Made by a program: the position numbers and the translations under genes. From positions 20,519 through 84,518 of the forward strand of contig NZ_JBQKGJ010000012.1 in assembly GCF_052118845.1 (NCBI RefSeq): 64,000 nt of DNA. Direction: 5' to 3'. The first letter of the stretch is position 1. Every line of letters starts with the position of its first letter. This document shows positions 44,191 through 52,918 of this stretch, one piece after another. The DNA is from Bilifractor sp002394235. Lineage in GTDB: Bacteria; Bacillota; Clostridia; Lachnospirales; Lachnospiraceae. The notes beneath the pieces are model-generated. The model did not search any database and was not told the DNA's origin. It saw nothing but the letters and a program-made list of their open reading frames with translations.

Positions 44191-45567
44191 ATGGCACAGC
44201 TCTGGGGCGGGCGGTTCACCAAAGAAACCGACAAACTCGTATACAACTTTAACGCGTCAATCAGCTTTGATCAGAAATTCTACCGGCAGGACATCCGCGG
44301 CAGCCTTGCCCATGTGCGGATGCTCGCAAAGCAGGGAATCCTCACTGAACAGGAGAGGGATCAGATCATCGACGGACTGAACGGCATCCTGAGGGATGTC
44401 GAGAACGGCACGCTCAGCATTACCGACGAGTATGAAGATATCCACAGCTTTGTCGAGGCAAATCTCATCGACCGGATCGGCGATGTGGGCAAAAAGCTCC
44501 ACACCGGAAGAAGCCGGAACGACCAGGTTGCTCTGGATATGAAGCTTTATGTGCGGGACGAAATTGACGAGCTTGATCCGATCCTGAAGAAGCTTCTTCT
44601 TGTGATCGAGCGGATCATGGAGGAGAACACGGAAACTTATATGCCCGGCTTCACCCATCTGCAGAAAGCGCAGCCGGTCACTCTCGCACATCACTTCGGC
44701 GCATATTTCGAAATGTTCCGCCGCGACAGAAGCCGCCTCGCCGATATCCGCAGAAGAATGAACACATGCCCGCTCGGAGCAGGTGCCCTCGCCGGCACCA
44801 CCTACCCGCTTGACCGCGCGTACACCGCCCAGCTGCTTGACTTTGACGAGCCGACCGCCAACAGCATGGATTCCGTATCGGACCGCGACTATATCATCGA
44901 GCTTCTTTCCGCACTCGCCACCATTCAGATGCATCTGTCCCGTTTCAGCGAAGAAATCTGCATCTGGAACTCAAACGAGTACCGTTTTGTGGAAATCGAT
45001 GACGCATACAGCACCGGAAGCTCGATCATGCCCCAGAAGAAGAACCCCGACATCGCCGAACTCGTAAGGGGTAAAACCGGACGTGTCTACGGCGCGCTGA
45101 TGCAGATGCTGACAAGCATGAAGGGCCTGCCTCTTGCCTACAATAAGGACATGCAGGAAGACAAGGAGCTCACCTTTGATGCCATCGACACCGTAAAGGG
45201 CTGCGTGGTCCTCTTCACCGGCATGCTTGACACCATGAAATTCCGAAAAGACATAATGGAACAGTCCGCAAAGCACGGCTTCACCAATGCCACCGATGTC
45301 GCGGACTATCTGGTCCGCAAGGGAATCCCGTTCCGCGACGCACACGGAATCACCGGCCGTCTTGTCCTCGACTGCCTGGACAGAGGCTGTTCTCTGGATG
45401 ATCTTCCCCTCGACGAGTTCCGCAGATACTCTCCGGTCATCGATGACGACATCTATGAAGCCATCAGCATGAAAACCTGCGTGGAGCGCAGAAACACCAC
45501 CGGTGCCCCCGGACCCGAAGCCATCCGCGCAGAGATCGAACGGAACCGGAAGTACCTCTCCGCCTGA
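44191..45567 (+). CDS. argH: argininosuccinate lyase
   Basis: Cleaves argininosuccinate to arginine and fumarate, the last step of arginine synthesis. The 458-residue protein has the fumarase/aspartase-superfamily signature GSSIMPQKKNPD, plus HTGRSRNDQVALDMKLY and HLQKAQPVTLAHH. ATG 44191 (MAQLWGGRF) is chosen because it matches the family N-terminus and has GAAAGGG before it. ArgG is not in the window. The next gene asd has its own promoter just after this stop codon. Confidence 0.96.
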   Translation: MAQLWGGRFTKETDKLVYNFNASISFDQKFYRQDIRGSLAHVRMLAKQGILTEQERDQIIDGLNGILRDVENGTLSITDEYEDIHSFVEANLIDRIGDVGKKLHTGRSRNDQVALDMKLYVRDEIDELDPILKKLLLVIERIMEENTETYMPGFTHLQKAQPVTLAHHFGAYFEMFRRDRSRLADIRRRMNTCPLGAGALAGTTYPLDRAYTAQLLDFDEPTANSMDSVSDRDYIIELLSALATIQMHLSRFSEEICIWNSNEYRFVEIDDAYSTGSSIMPQKKNPDIAELVRGKTGRVYGALMQMLTSMKGLPLAYNKDMQEDKELTFDAIDTVKGCVVLFTGMLDTMKFRKDIMEQSAKHGFTNATDVADYLVRKGIPFRDAHGITGRLVLDCLDRGCSLDDLPLDEFRRYSPVIDDDIYEAISMKTCVERRNTTGAPGPEAIRAEIERNRKYLSA

Positions 45568-45594
45568 TAAAATCAACTTTTTGCGGGATACCGG

Positions 45595-45623
45595 TTGCAT
45601 TACCGGAAAAAAAGGAATAGAAT
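45595..45623 (+). promoter_or_regulatory. asd promoter
   Basis: TTGCAT (45595-45600) and TAGAAT (45618-45623) with a 17-bp spacer. No lysine riboswitch is visible between it and asd. Confidence 0.7.
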
Positions 45624-45664
45624 ACGTGAAAACAATGAAAGATCAAATGTAAGGAGATTGAACA

Positions 45665-46750
45665 ATGGACAGAAAATTAAGAGTCGGTATCCTCGGTGCC
45701 ACCGGAATGGTAGGTCAGCGTTTTGTCACACTCATGGAAAATCATCCTTGGTTTGAAGTCACAGCTGTGGCAGCCAGCGCCAGAAGCGCCGGACAGACCT
45801 ATGAGGAGGCTGTCGGAGGCCGTTGGAAAATGGAAACTCCGATGCCTGAATATGTAAAGAACATGACAGTAATGAACATTACGGAGGTTGAAAAGGTCAC
45901 CGCTCTCGTTGATTTTGTGTTCTGTGCTCTGAATATGCCGAAGGATCAGATCCGCGAAATTGAGGATCGCTACGCAAAGGCAGAGACTCCTGTTGTATCC
46001 AATAACAGCGCAAACCGCTGGACACCGGACGTACCGATGGTCGTTCCGGAAATCAATGATTCCCACTTTGATGTAATCCCGTATCAGAGAAAGCGGCTCG
46101 GCACCACCCGTGGATTCATCGCCGTAAAGCCCAACTGCTCCATTCAGAGCTATGCTCCGGTTCTCACCGCGTGGATGAAATTCGAGCCGACCGAGGCTGT
46201 TGTCACGACATACCAGGCGATTTCCGGCGCAGGCAAAACATTCAAGGACTGGCCTGAAATGGAGGGAAATGTCATTCCCTTCATCAGCGGTGAAGAAGAG
46301 AAGAGCGAGCAGGAGCCGCTCCGCATCTGGGGTCATATTGAGAACGGCGAAATCGTAAAAGCGGAAGGTGTGAAGATCACCAGTCAGTGTCTTCGTGTTC
46401 CCGTACTGAACGGACACACCGCCGCCGCTTTTGTGAACTTCCGGAAGAATCCCTCCAAGGAAGAACTCATCGAAGCCATGGAGAGCTTCCGCGGATATCC
46501 GCAGGAGCACAATCTTCCGAGCGCTCCGAAGCAGTTCATCCGTTATATGACCGAGGATGACCGTCCTCAGGTTCGTCTGGATGTAAACTTCGAAAATGGA
46601 ATGGGCATCAGTGTAGGACGTCTCCGCGAGGACAGCATCTTTGACTGGAAGTTTGTCGGCCTCTCCCACAACACACTCCGCGGAGCTGCCGGCGGCGCTG
46701 TTCTCTGTGCAGAGACCCTCGTTGACAAGGGCTATATCACCGCAAAATAA
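45665..46750 (+). CDS. asd: aspartate-semialdehyde dehydrogenase (archaeal/fungal type)
   Basis: Reduces aspartyl phosphate to aspartate semialdehyde, the branch point to lysine, threonine and methionine. The 361-residue protein has the dinucleotide motif GILGATGMVGQRF and the catalytic cysteine in AVKPNCSIQSY. Length and surrounding sequence match the archaeal/yeast-type family rather than the enterobacterial one; this form is common in clostridia. AAGGAG precedes the ATG. It stands alone between its own promoter and terminators. Confidence 0.93.
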   Translation: MDRKLRVGILGATGMVGQRFVTLMENHPWFEVTAVAASARSAGQTYEEAVGGRWKMETPMPEYVKNMTVMNITEVEKVTALVDFVFCALNMPKDQIREIEDRYAKAETPVVSNNSANRWTPDVPMVVPEINDSHFDVIPYQRKRLGTTRGFIAVKPNCSIQSYAPVLTAWMKFEPTEAVVTTYQAISGAGKTFKDWPEMEGNVIPFISGEEEKSEQEPLRIWGHIENGEIVKAEGVKITSQCLRVPVLNGHTAAAFVNFRKNPSKEELIEAMESFRGYPQEHNLPSAPKQFIRYMTEDDRPQVRLDVNFENGMGISVGRLREDSIFDWKFVGLSHNTLRGAAGGAVLCAETLVDKGYITAK

Positions 46751-46803
46751 AATCCGACCGTCGGAAGGTGCTTTGCCGACCGACACCTTTTTCAGAAAGC
46801 CGG

Positions 46804-46838
46804 GATCCTGCCGCGGCAATGCCGGGCAGGATCTTTTT
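46804..46838 (+). terminator. asd terminator
   Basis: GATCCTGCC (46804-46812) pairs with GGCAGGATC (46825-46833), then TTTTT. A weaker AAGGTG/CACCTT hairpin with T-run lies just before it. Confidence 0.88.
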
Positions 46839-47005
46839 CCGTTTTTCCCCCTCCCTTCTATTTCCTTTTGTCGTCAGCCCTTGTCTGTCCCGTCTTCCAT
46901 ATGACAATCAGAGTCTTTGTAGAAGAACCCTTGTTCACGTTAATAAAGAAAGCTCCATCCACAGCAGGCGCAGTATCTCTGTATAAAGGAAAGTGAGGCC
47001 CCTCA

Positions 47006-49048
47006 TTGCCCAAATCGCTCTATATCGCCGAAAAACCCAGCGTTGCGCAGGAATTTGCCAAGGCGCTCCATGAAAACCCGGTCCGCCATGACGGATATAT
47101 GGAATCCGATAACAGTGTCGTCACCTGGTGTGTAGGGCATCTCGTGACCATGTCCTATCCGGACAAATACGACGAAAAATACAAAAAGTGGTCTTTTGAC
47201 ACCCTTCCTTTTCTTCCCGCACAATTCAGGTATGAAGTCATCAGCTCCGTCCGAAAACAGTTCCAGATTGTCAGCGGTCTTCTGAACCGCGAAGACGTAG
47301 AAACCATATACGTCTGCACCGACTCAGGACGGGAAGGAGAATATATCTACCGCCTTGTCGCTATGATGGCGAAGGTTCCCCCAACCAGGGACCAGCGGAG
47401 AGTGTGGATCGACTCACAGACAGAGGAAGAAATTCTCAGAGGAATCCGCGAGGCGAAAAACATATCGGAATACGACAATCTGTCCGAAGCCGCGTTTCTG
47501 CGGGCAAAGGAGGATTATCTGATGGGAATCAATTTTTCCCGGGCCCTTTCCCTGCGTTATTCCTACGATCTCTCCTCCTACCTTGGCGGCAAATATCACG
47601 CCATTGCTGTCGGAAGAGTCATGACCTGTGTGCTGGGAATGGTAGTACGCAGAGAGCGGGAAATCCGGGATTTTGTAAAAACCCCGTTTTTCCGTGTTCT
47701 TGCAAGCCTGTCCTGGCAGGGCCGGTCATTCGAGGGCGAATGGAAAGCCGTTGAAGGCAGCCGCAGTTTTCAGTCCCCGAAGCTTTACAAAGAGAACGGC
47801 TTCCGGAAGAAAGAGGATGCGGAAGAGCTGATACAATATCTTGGCGGAATCCATCCGCAGGAAATGAAAGCGGTCCGCGTGGAGAAGAAGACCGCCCGGA
47901 AGAATCCTCCCCTCCTGTACAATCTGGCGGAAATTCAGAACGACTGCTCCCGGTTCTTTAAGATCAGCCCTGACCAGACACTGAACATCATTCAGGAGCT
48001 CTACGAAAAGAAACTGGTGACCTACCCCAGAACGGACGCGCGTGTTCTGTCCACCGCGATCGCAAAGGAAATCAACCGGAACATCGGAGGCCTCCGGAAT
48101 TACGCCCCGGCTGCGTCCTTCGCCTCCGAGATTCTGGAGAAGGGTACCTGGAAGGGCATCGGAAAGACCCGCTACACCAACGATAAACAGATCACCGACC
48201 ACTATGCGATCATACCGACCGGACAGGGCCTCCAGAACCTGAAAAATCTGACCCCGCTCGCCGGTAAGGTCTATGATCTGATTGTCCGGAGATTCCTGAG
48301 CATTTTCTATCCGCCCGCAGTCTACCAGAAGGTCAGTCTCGAGACACAGATCGAGACCGAACATTTCTTCTCCAATTTCAGCGTACTCACAGAAGAGGGA
48401 TACCTGAAGCTGGCGTACCGGAACCCGGCCAAAAAAACAAACGCGTCTGCAGATGACTCCGGAGAATCCTCTCCGCCGGACAATGCCGAAGAACAGGTCG
48501 ACACGGGATTCCTCGAAGCATTAAAGCAGCTGCATAAGGGAAGTGTTCTTCCGGTCAGCGGCTATAAGATCAGGGAAGGGGAAACCTCTCCGCCGAAGAG
48601 ATATACTTCCGGTTCCATGATACTTGCGATGGAAAACGCCGGACAGCTGATCGAGGACGAAGAGCTGAGGGAACAGATCAAGGGAAGCGGCATCGGCACT
48701 TCCGCGACCCGCGCGGAAATCCTGAAAAAGCTATTCAACAATAAATACCTCGAACTGAACAAAAAAACCCAGGTCATCACACCTACGCAGATCGGAGAAA
48801 TGATCCATGATGTGGTTTACTGCTCAATCCGCTCTCTTTTGAATCCGGAGCTCACCGCATCCTGGGAGAAGGGGCTCACCTATGTCGCGGAAGGGACCAT
48901 TGAGCCCTCTGAATATCTGAACAAACTCGAGACCTTCGTGGCAAACCGCACTAACGCGGTCAAGCAGACGAACAACCGGGCAATCCTTCAGAAGCGATAC
49001 GATTACATCTCCCAGTTCTACAAGAAAGGCCGGCGCAAAAAATCATAA
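47006..49048 (+). CDS. topB: DNA topoisomerase III
   Basis: Type IA topoisomerase that decatenates single-strand-gapped DNA. The 680-residue protein begins with the TOPRIM domain (LYIAEKPSVAQEFAKAL; DSGREGEYIYRLV). The catalytic tyrosine lies in KLVTYPRTDARVLS, and the C-terminal part has GIGTSATRAEILKKL. No C-terminal zinc fingers are seen. The start is TTG 47006, with GTGAGG 7 nt upstream. The short TGAGG-CC-CCTCA palindrome over that site is noted but has too small a loop to be persuasive. A 255-bp gap with the asd terminators precedes it. Confidence 0.93.
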   Translation: MPKSLYIAEKPSVAQEFAKALHENPVRHDGYMESDNSVVTWCVGHLVTMSYPDKYDEKYKKWSFDTLPFLPAQFRYEVISSVRKQFQIVSGLLNREDVETIYVCTDSGREGEYIYRLVAMMAKVPPTRDQRRVWIDSQTEEEILRGIREAKNISEYDNLSEAAFLRAKEDYLMGINFSRALSLRYSYDLSSYLGGKYHAIAVGRVMTCVLGMVVRREREIRDFVKTPFFRVLASLSWQGRSFEGEWKAVEGSRSFQSPKLYKENGFRKKEDAEELIQYLGGIHPQEMKAVRVEKKTARKNPPLLYNLAEIQNDCSRFFKISPDQTLNIIQELYEKKLVTYPRTDARVLSTAIAKEINRNIGGLRNYAPAASFASEILEKGTWKGIGKTRYTNDKQITDHYAIIPTGQGLQNLKNLTPLAGKVYDLIVRRFLSIFYPPAVYQKVSLETQIETEHFFSNFSVLTEEGYLKLAYRNPAKKTNASADDSGESSPPDNAEEQVDTGFLEALKQLHKGSVLPVSGYKIREGETSPPKRYTSGSMILAMENAGQLIEDEELREQIKGSGIGTSATRAEILKKLFNNKYLELNKKTQVITPTQIGEMIHDVVYCSIRSLLNPELTASWEKGLTYVAEGTIEPSEYLNKLETFVANRTNAVKQTNNRAILQKRYDYISQFYKKGRRKKS

Positions 49049-49169
49049 AGACGCCCGTGATCCCCGTGTGGAATCGTTCTTTTTCTGACGAAATCCCCTT
49101 TACGAAAAGGCGGATTTATGCGAGAATATAAACGGCTATGTGAAAAACTTTTTTGAAAGGAGTTTTACA

Positions 49170-49862
49170 ATGATTTATTCACAAGAAGTAGAAGATATGT
49201 GCGTTGTACATCAGGGCGTACATCATGGCGCTGCTCCTATTCCTGAAGAAGCTAAATGGGTTCAGGCAAAGGAGGTTAAAGATATTTCCGGGTTTACACA
49301 TGGTGTAGGCTGGTGTGCACCGCAGCAGGGTGCCTGCAAACTGTCTTTGAACGTCAAGGAAGGAATCATCCAGGAAGCTCTGATCGAGACGATCGGCTGC
49401 TCCGGTATGACCCATTCCGCTGCAATGGCAGCAGAGGTTCTTCCGGGACTTACCGTTCTGGAGGCTCTGAACACAGACCTTGTCTGCGACGCGATCAATA
49501 CTGCTATGCGTGAGCTCTTCCTTCAGATCGCTTATGGCCGCTCCCAGAGTGCGTTCTCCGAGGATGGTCTTCAGATCGGCGCTGGTCTTGAAGATCTTGG
49601 AAAGGGTCATCGTTCTCAGGTCGGAACCATGTACAGTACTCTTGCGAAGGGACCGCGTTATCTTGAGATGACAGACGGCTACGTAAAGGAACTTGCTCTT
49701 GACGAGAATGATGAGATCATTGGATATAAATTCGTAAACTTCGGAAAGATGATGGACTTCATCAAAGCCGGCGACGATGCTAATACCGCATTTGAGAAGG
49801 CTTCCGGTCAGTACGGCCGCGTAGCTGACGCCGTGAAGTTCATTGACCCGAGAAAAGATTGA
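49170..49862 (+). CDS. NifU-like iron-sulfur scaffold-type protein
   Basis: A 230-residue protein with a NifU_N/IscU-like domain. Conserved-looking cysteines occur in EDMCVVHQ, GWCAPQQGACKL and IGCSGMTHSAA. In anaerobes it is regularly paired with the GGGtGRT protein, as here (18 bp downstream). It may hold or build an iron-sulfur cluster for that partner, but no role is established. GAAAGGAG precedes ATG 49170; an in-frame start at 49140 is rejected because it precedes that site. No isc/suf genes are adjacent. Confidence 0.8.
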   Translation: MIYSQEVEDMCVVHQGVHHGAAPIPEEAKWVQAKEVKDISGFTHGVGWCAPQQGACKLSLNVKEGIIQEALIETIGCSGMTHSAAMAAEVLPGLTVLEALNTDLVCDAINTAMRELFLQIAYGRSQSAFSEDGLQIGAGLEDLGKGHRSQVGTMYSTLAKGPRYLEMTDGYVKELALDENDEIIGYKFVNFGKMMDFIKAGDDANTAFEKASGQYGRVADAVKFIDPRKD

Positions 49863-49880
49863 TAGAGGAGGACGACAAAG

Positions 49881-50900
49881 ATGGCTTTATTTGAATCATA
49901 TGAAAGAAGAGAAAAACAGATTCTCGCAAAGCTTGCTGAGTACGGGATCAACTCTATTGAAGAAGCAGCAGAAGTAACAAAGGCCGCAGGTCTTGATGTA
50001 TACCATCAGGTTGAGAGCATCCAGCCGATCTGCTTTGAGAACGCAAAATGGGCTTACACTGTAGGCGCAGCAATCGCGATCAAGAAGAACTGCCGCACAG
50101 CCGCTGAGGCTGCTGCCGCAATCGGTGAGGGACTTCAGTCCTTCTGTATCCCGGGATCCGTAGCTGACCGCCGCAAGGTTGGTCTCGGACATGGAAACCT
50201 GGGCAAGATGCTCCTGGAAGAGGACACCGAGTGCTTCGCATTCCTCGCCGGCCACGAGTCCTTCGCAGCAGCAGAGGGCGCGATCGGTATCGCCGAGAAG
50301 GCAAACAAGGTACGTAAAAAACCGCTGCGTGTCATCCTGAACGGTCTCGGAAAGGATGCGGCTCAGATCATCTCCCGTGTAAACGGCTTCACCTTTGTGG
50401 AGACCTCCTATGATTACAAGACAGGCGAGCTCAAGGAATTAAGCCGCACCTGCTATTCCAAGGATCCGAACGGCGCGCGCGCAAAGGTTAACTGCTACGG
50501 TGCCAACGATGTACAGGAAGGCGTTGCCATCATGTGGCATGAGAACGTTGATGTTTCCATCACCGGAAACTCCACCAACCCGACCCGCTTCCAGCATCCG
50601 GTCGCAGGCACCTACAAGAAGGAGCGCCTCGAGGCAGGCAAGAAGTACTTCTCCGTTGCTTCCGGCGGCGGCACAGGCCGTACCCTTCATCCGGACAATA
50701 TGGCTGCAGGCCCTGCATCCTACGGTATGACAGATACCATGGGACGTATGCACAGCGACGCTCAGTTCGCAGGATCCTCCTCCGTTCCGGCTCATGTAGA
50801 AATGATGGGTCTGATCGGCGCAGGTAACAACCCCATGGTCGGCATGACCGTTGCGGTTGCCGTTGCGGTTGAGGAAGCTGCAAAGGCAGGACGTTTCTGA
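49881..50900 (+). CDS. GGGtGRT protein
   Basis: A 339-residue cytoplasmic protein named after its conserved SGGGTGRTLHPDNMA motif (about residues 260-275). Other striking blocks are GSVADRRKVGLGHGNLGKMLL, FLAGHESFAAAEGAIG and HSDAQFAGSSSVPAHVEMMG. Its function is unknown. It is co-encoded with the NifU-like gene, from which it is 18 bp away with GAGGAGG at the start, so a joint iron-sulfur-linked role is likely. Codon usage looks like that of highly expressed genes. A strong terminator follows. Confidence 0.85.
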   Translation: MALFESYERREKQILAKLAEYGINSIEEAAEVTKAAGLDVYHQVESIQPICFENAKWAYTVGAAIAIKKNCRTAAEAAAAIGEGLQSFCIPGSVADRRKVGLGHGNLGKMLLEEDTECFAFLAGHESFAAAEGAIGIAEKANKVRKKPLRVILNGLGKDAAQIISRVNGFTFVETSYDYKTGELKELSRTCYSKDPNGARAKVNCYGANDVQEGVAIMWHENVDVSITGNSTNPTRFQHPVAGTYKKERLEAGKKYFSVASGGGTGRTLHPDNMAAGPASYGMTDTMGRMHSDAQFAGSSSVPAHVEMMGLIGAGNNPMVGMTVAVAVAVEEAAKAGRF

Positions 50901-50937
50901 TCTGACACCGCCCGGGCTGTATACACCGGTTTCCACA

Positions 50938-50975
50938 CCCCGGAAACATCCGAATCGGATGTTCCGGGGTTTTTT
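50938..50975 (+). terminator. terminator after the GGGtGRT gene
   Basis: CCCCGGAAACATCCG pairs with CGGATGTTCCGGGG around AAT, followed by six T. A very strong rho-independent terminator. Confidence 0.92.
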
Positions 50976-50995
50976 CATAACGGAGGCACTGTTAC

Positions 50996-52918
50996 ATGAG
51001 TTTTTTGCCCGTTTCCAGAGAAGACATGAAAAGGCAGAACATCACACAGCTTGATTTTATCTATGTCTGCGGCGACGCCTATGTAGATCACCCCAGCTTC
51101 GGTTCCGCGATCATCGGAAGAGTCCTTGTTTCCCGCGGCTACAGCGTCGGTATGATCTGCCAGCCCGACTGGAGGGATCCGGCAAGCATCGCCGTTCTTG
51201 GTGAGCCGAGGCTCGGTTTCCTGGTATCCGCGGGGAATATGGATTCCATGGTTCTCCACTATACTGTCGCGAAAAAGCGCCGGCACGAGGATCTGTACAG
51301 TCCCGGCGGGAAGGGCGACTGCCGCCCCGACCGGGCTGTAATCGTCTACTGCAACCTGATCCGGCGAACCTTCAGGCACACCCCGGTCATCATCGGAGGA
51401 ATTGAGGCAAGTCTTCGAAGACTCGGCCACTATGACTACTGGTCCGATAAGGTACGCCGGTCCATTCTTCTGGAGTCCGGCGCGGACCTCCTGTCCTACG
51501 GGATGGGAGAGCGCAGTATTGTTGCGATCGCTGACGCTCTCGCCTCCGGCATCCCCGCAAGGGATATTACCTACATCGACGGAACCGTTTACAAGACCAG
51601 AGATGAAGAGAGCATCTACGATGCCGTCCGACTGCCCGATTTCAGCGAGATCAGCGAGGACAGTGAAAGGGGCCGCAGAAAATACGCCGAAAGCTATGCG
51701 GTGCAATACGCCAATACAGATCCTTTTCAGGCAAAACGGATCTATGAGGGCTATGGGAACGGTGTCCGCGGCAGCGACGGCTCCGATCACGGGTCCGGGA
51801 TGACCTATGTCGTCCAGAACCCGCCCTCAAAACCGCTGACGCAGATGGAGATGGACGACATCTACGCGCTTCCCTATATGCGCCGCTGGCATCCGATGTA
51901 CGACAGGCAGGGTGGAATCCCCGCCCTCGCCGAGATCCGCTTCAGTCTGACCAGCAATCGGGGCTGTTTCGGCGAATGCAACTTCTGCGCGCTCACCATG
52001 CACGAAGGCAGAATCGTCCAGGCCAGAAGCCATGAATCCATTCTCCGGGAGGCGCGGCAGATGATAAAGGAGAAGGACTTCAAGGGCTATATCCACGATG
52101 TCGGAGGTCCCACGGCGGAGTTTCGCGCTCCCGCTTGTGACAAGCAGCTGAAGTACGGTGCCTGCGTGCACAAACGATGTCTCTATCCCCGCCCCTGCAG
52201 CAATCTGCGCGTCGACCACTCCGACTACCTGAAGCTTCTGAAAGAGCTGAGAAGTCTCGACGGTGTGAAAAAGGTATTCGTCCGGTCCGGCTTCCGCTTC
52301 GATTATCTCATGGCGGACCGGGACAGGAATTTTCTCCGGGAGCTTTGCCGTTATCATGTGAGCGGACAGCTCCGGGTCGCCCCCGAACACATCTCCGACA
52401 ATGTTCTGCGGGAGATGGGAAAACCGCCGGTGAAGGTATATAATGCCTTCGTACATGAGTTCGAAAAGGTGAACCGTGAGCTCGGGATGAAACAGTACAT
52501 CGTTCCGTATCTGATGTCTTCCCACCCCGGCAGCCGTCTCTCAGACGCAATTGCCCTCGCCGAATATATCCGCGACATGGGATACATGCCGGAACAGGTT
52601 CAGGATTTCTATCCGACACCCGGCACGGTTTCCACCACCATGTATTATACCGGCCTGGACCCTCTGTCCATGCAGCCGGTGTATGTCGCAAGAAATCCGC
52701 ACGAAAAGGCGATGCAGCGGGCCCTGATCCAGTACCGCAGGCCGGAAAATTATGATCTGGTAAAAGAGGCCCTCCAGAAAGAGGGGAGAGAGGATCTGAT
52801 CGGATTCGGTCCCCATTGTCTGATCCCGCCGAGAAAAATGGCAGAGCATTCCGCACACAGCACCGGAAGAAACGTTCATTCTCACAAAAAACCGTCCGGA
52901 AGGAGGAAGAGAAGATGA
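50996..52918 (+). CDS. YgiQ family radical SAM protein
   Basis: A 640-residue radical SAM protein of the UPF0313/YgiQ family, whose reaction is unknown. The cluster motif CFGECNFC gives Cys324, Cys328 and Cys331 for the [4Fe-4S]-SAM site. Further Cys-rich stretches CDKQLKYGACVHKRCLYPRPC suggest an additional metal site. The N-terminal part (FIYVCGDAYVDHPSFGSAIIGRVL) resembles a B12-binding-like fold. It ends in a basic tail. Its stop overlaps the next gene by 4 bases (ATGA), which carries its ribosome binding site inside this gene. Confidence 0.9.
   Translation: MSFLPVSREDMKRQNITQLDFIYVCGDAYVDHPSFGSAIIGRVLVSRGYSVGMICQPDWRDPASIAVLGEPRLGFLVSAGNMDSMVLHYTVAKKRRHEDLYSPGGKGDCRPDRAVIVYCNLIRRTFRHTPVIIGGIEASLRRLGHYDYWSDKVRRSILLESGADLLSYGMGERSIVAIADALASGIPARDITYIDGTVYKTRDEESIYDAVRLPDFSEISEDSERGRRKYAESYAVQYANTDPFQAKRIYEGYGNGVRGSDGSDHGSGMTYVVQNPPSKPLTQMEMDDIYALPYMRRWHPMYDRQGGIPALAEIRFSLTSNRGCFGECNFCALTMHEGRIVQARSHESILREARQMIKEKDFKGYIHDVGGPTAEFRAPACDKQLKYGACVHKRCLYPRPCSNLRVDHSDYLKLLKELRSLDGVKKVFVRSGFRFDYLMADRDRNFLRELCRYHVSGQLRVAPEHISDNVLREMGKPPVKVYNAFVHEFEKVNRELGMKQYIVPYLMSSHPGSRLSDAIALAEYIRDMGYMPEQVQDFYPTPGTVSTTMYYTGLDPLSMQPVYVARNPHEKAMQRALIQYRRPENYDLVKEALQKEGREDLIGFGPHCLIPPRKMAEHSAHSTGRNVHSHKKPSGRRKRR

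Noticed and set aside
45624..45664. A lysine riboswitch upstream of asd
   Set aside because: Only about 40 bp separate the promoter from the start codon, too short for the lysine riboswitch.
46993..47006. A hairpin hiding the topB ribosome binding site (TGAGG-CC-CCTCA)
   Set aside because: A 2-nt loop is too small for a stable RNA hairpin, and the stem is only 5 bp.
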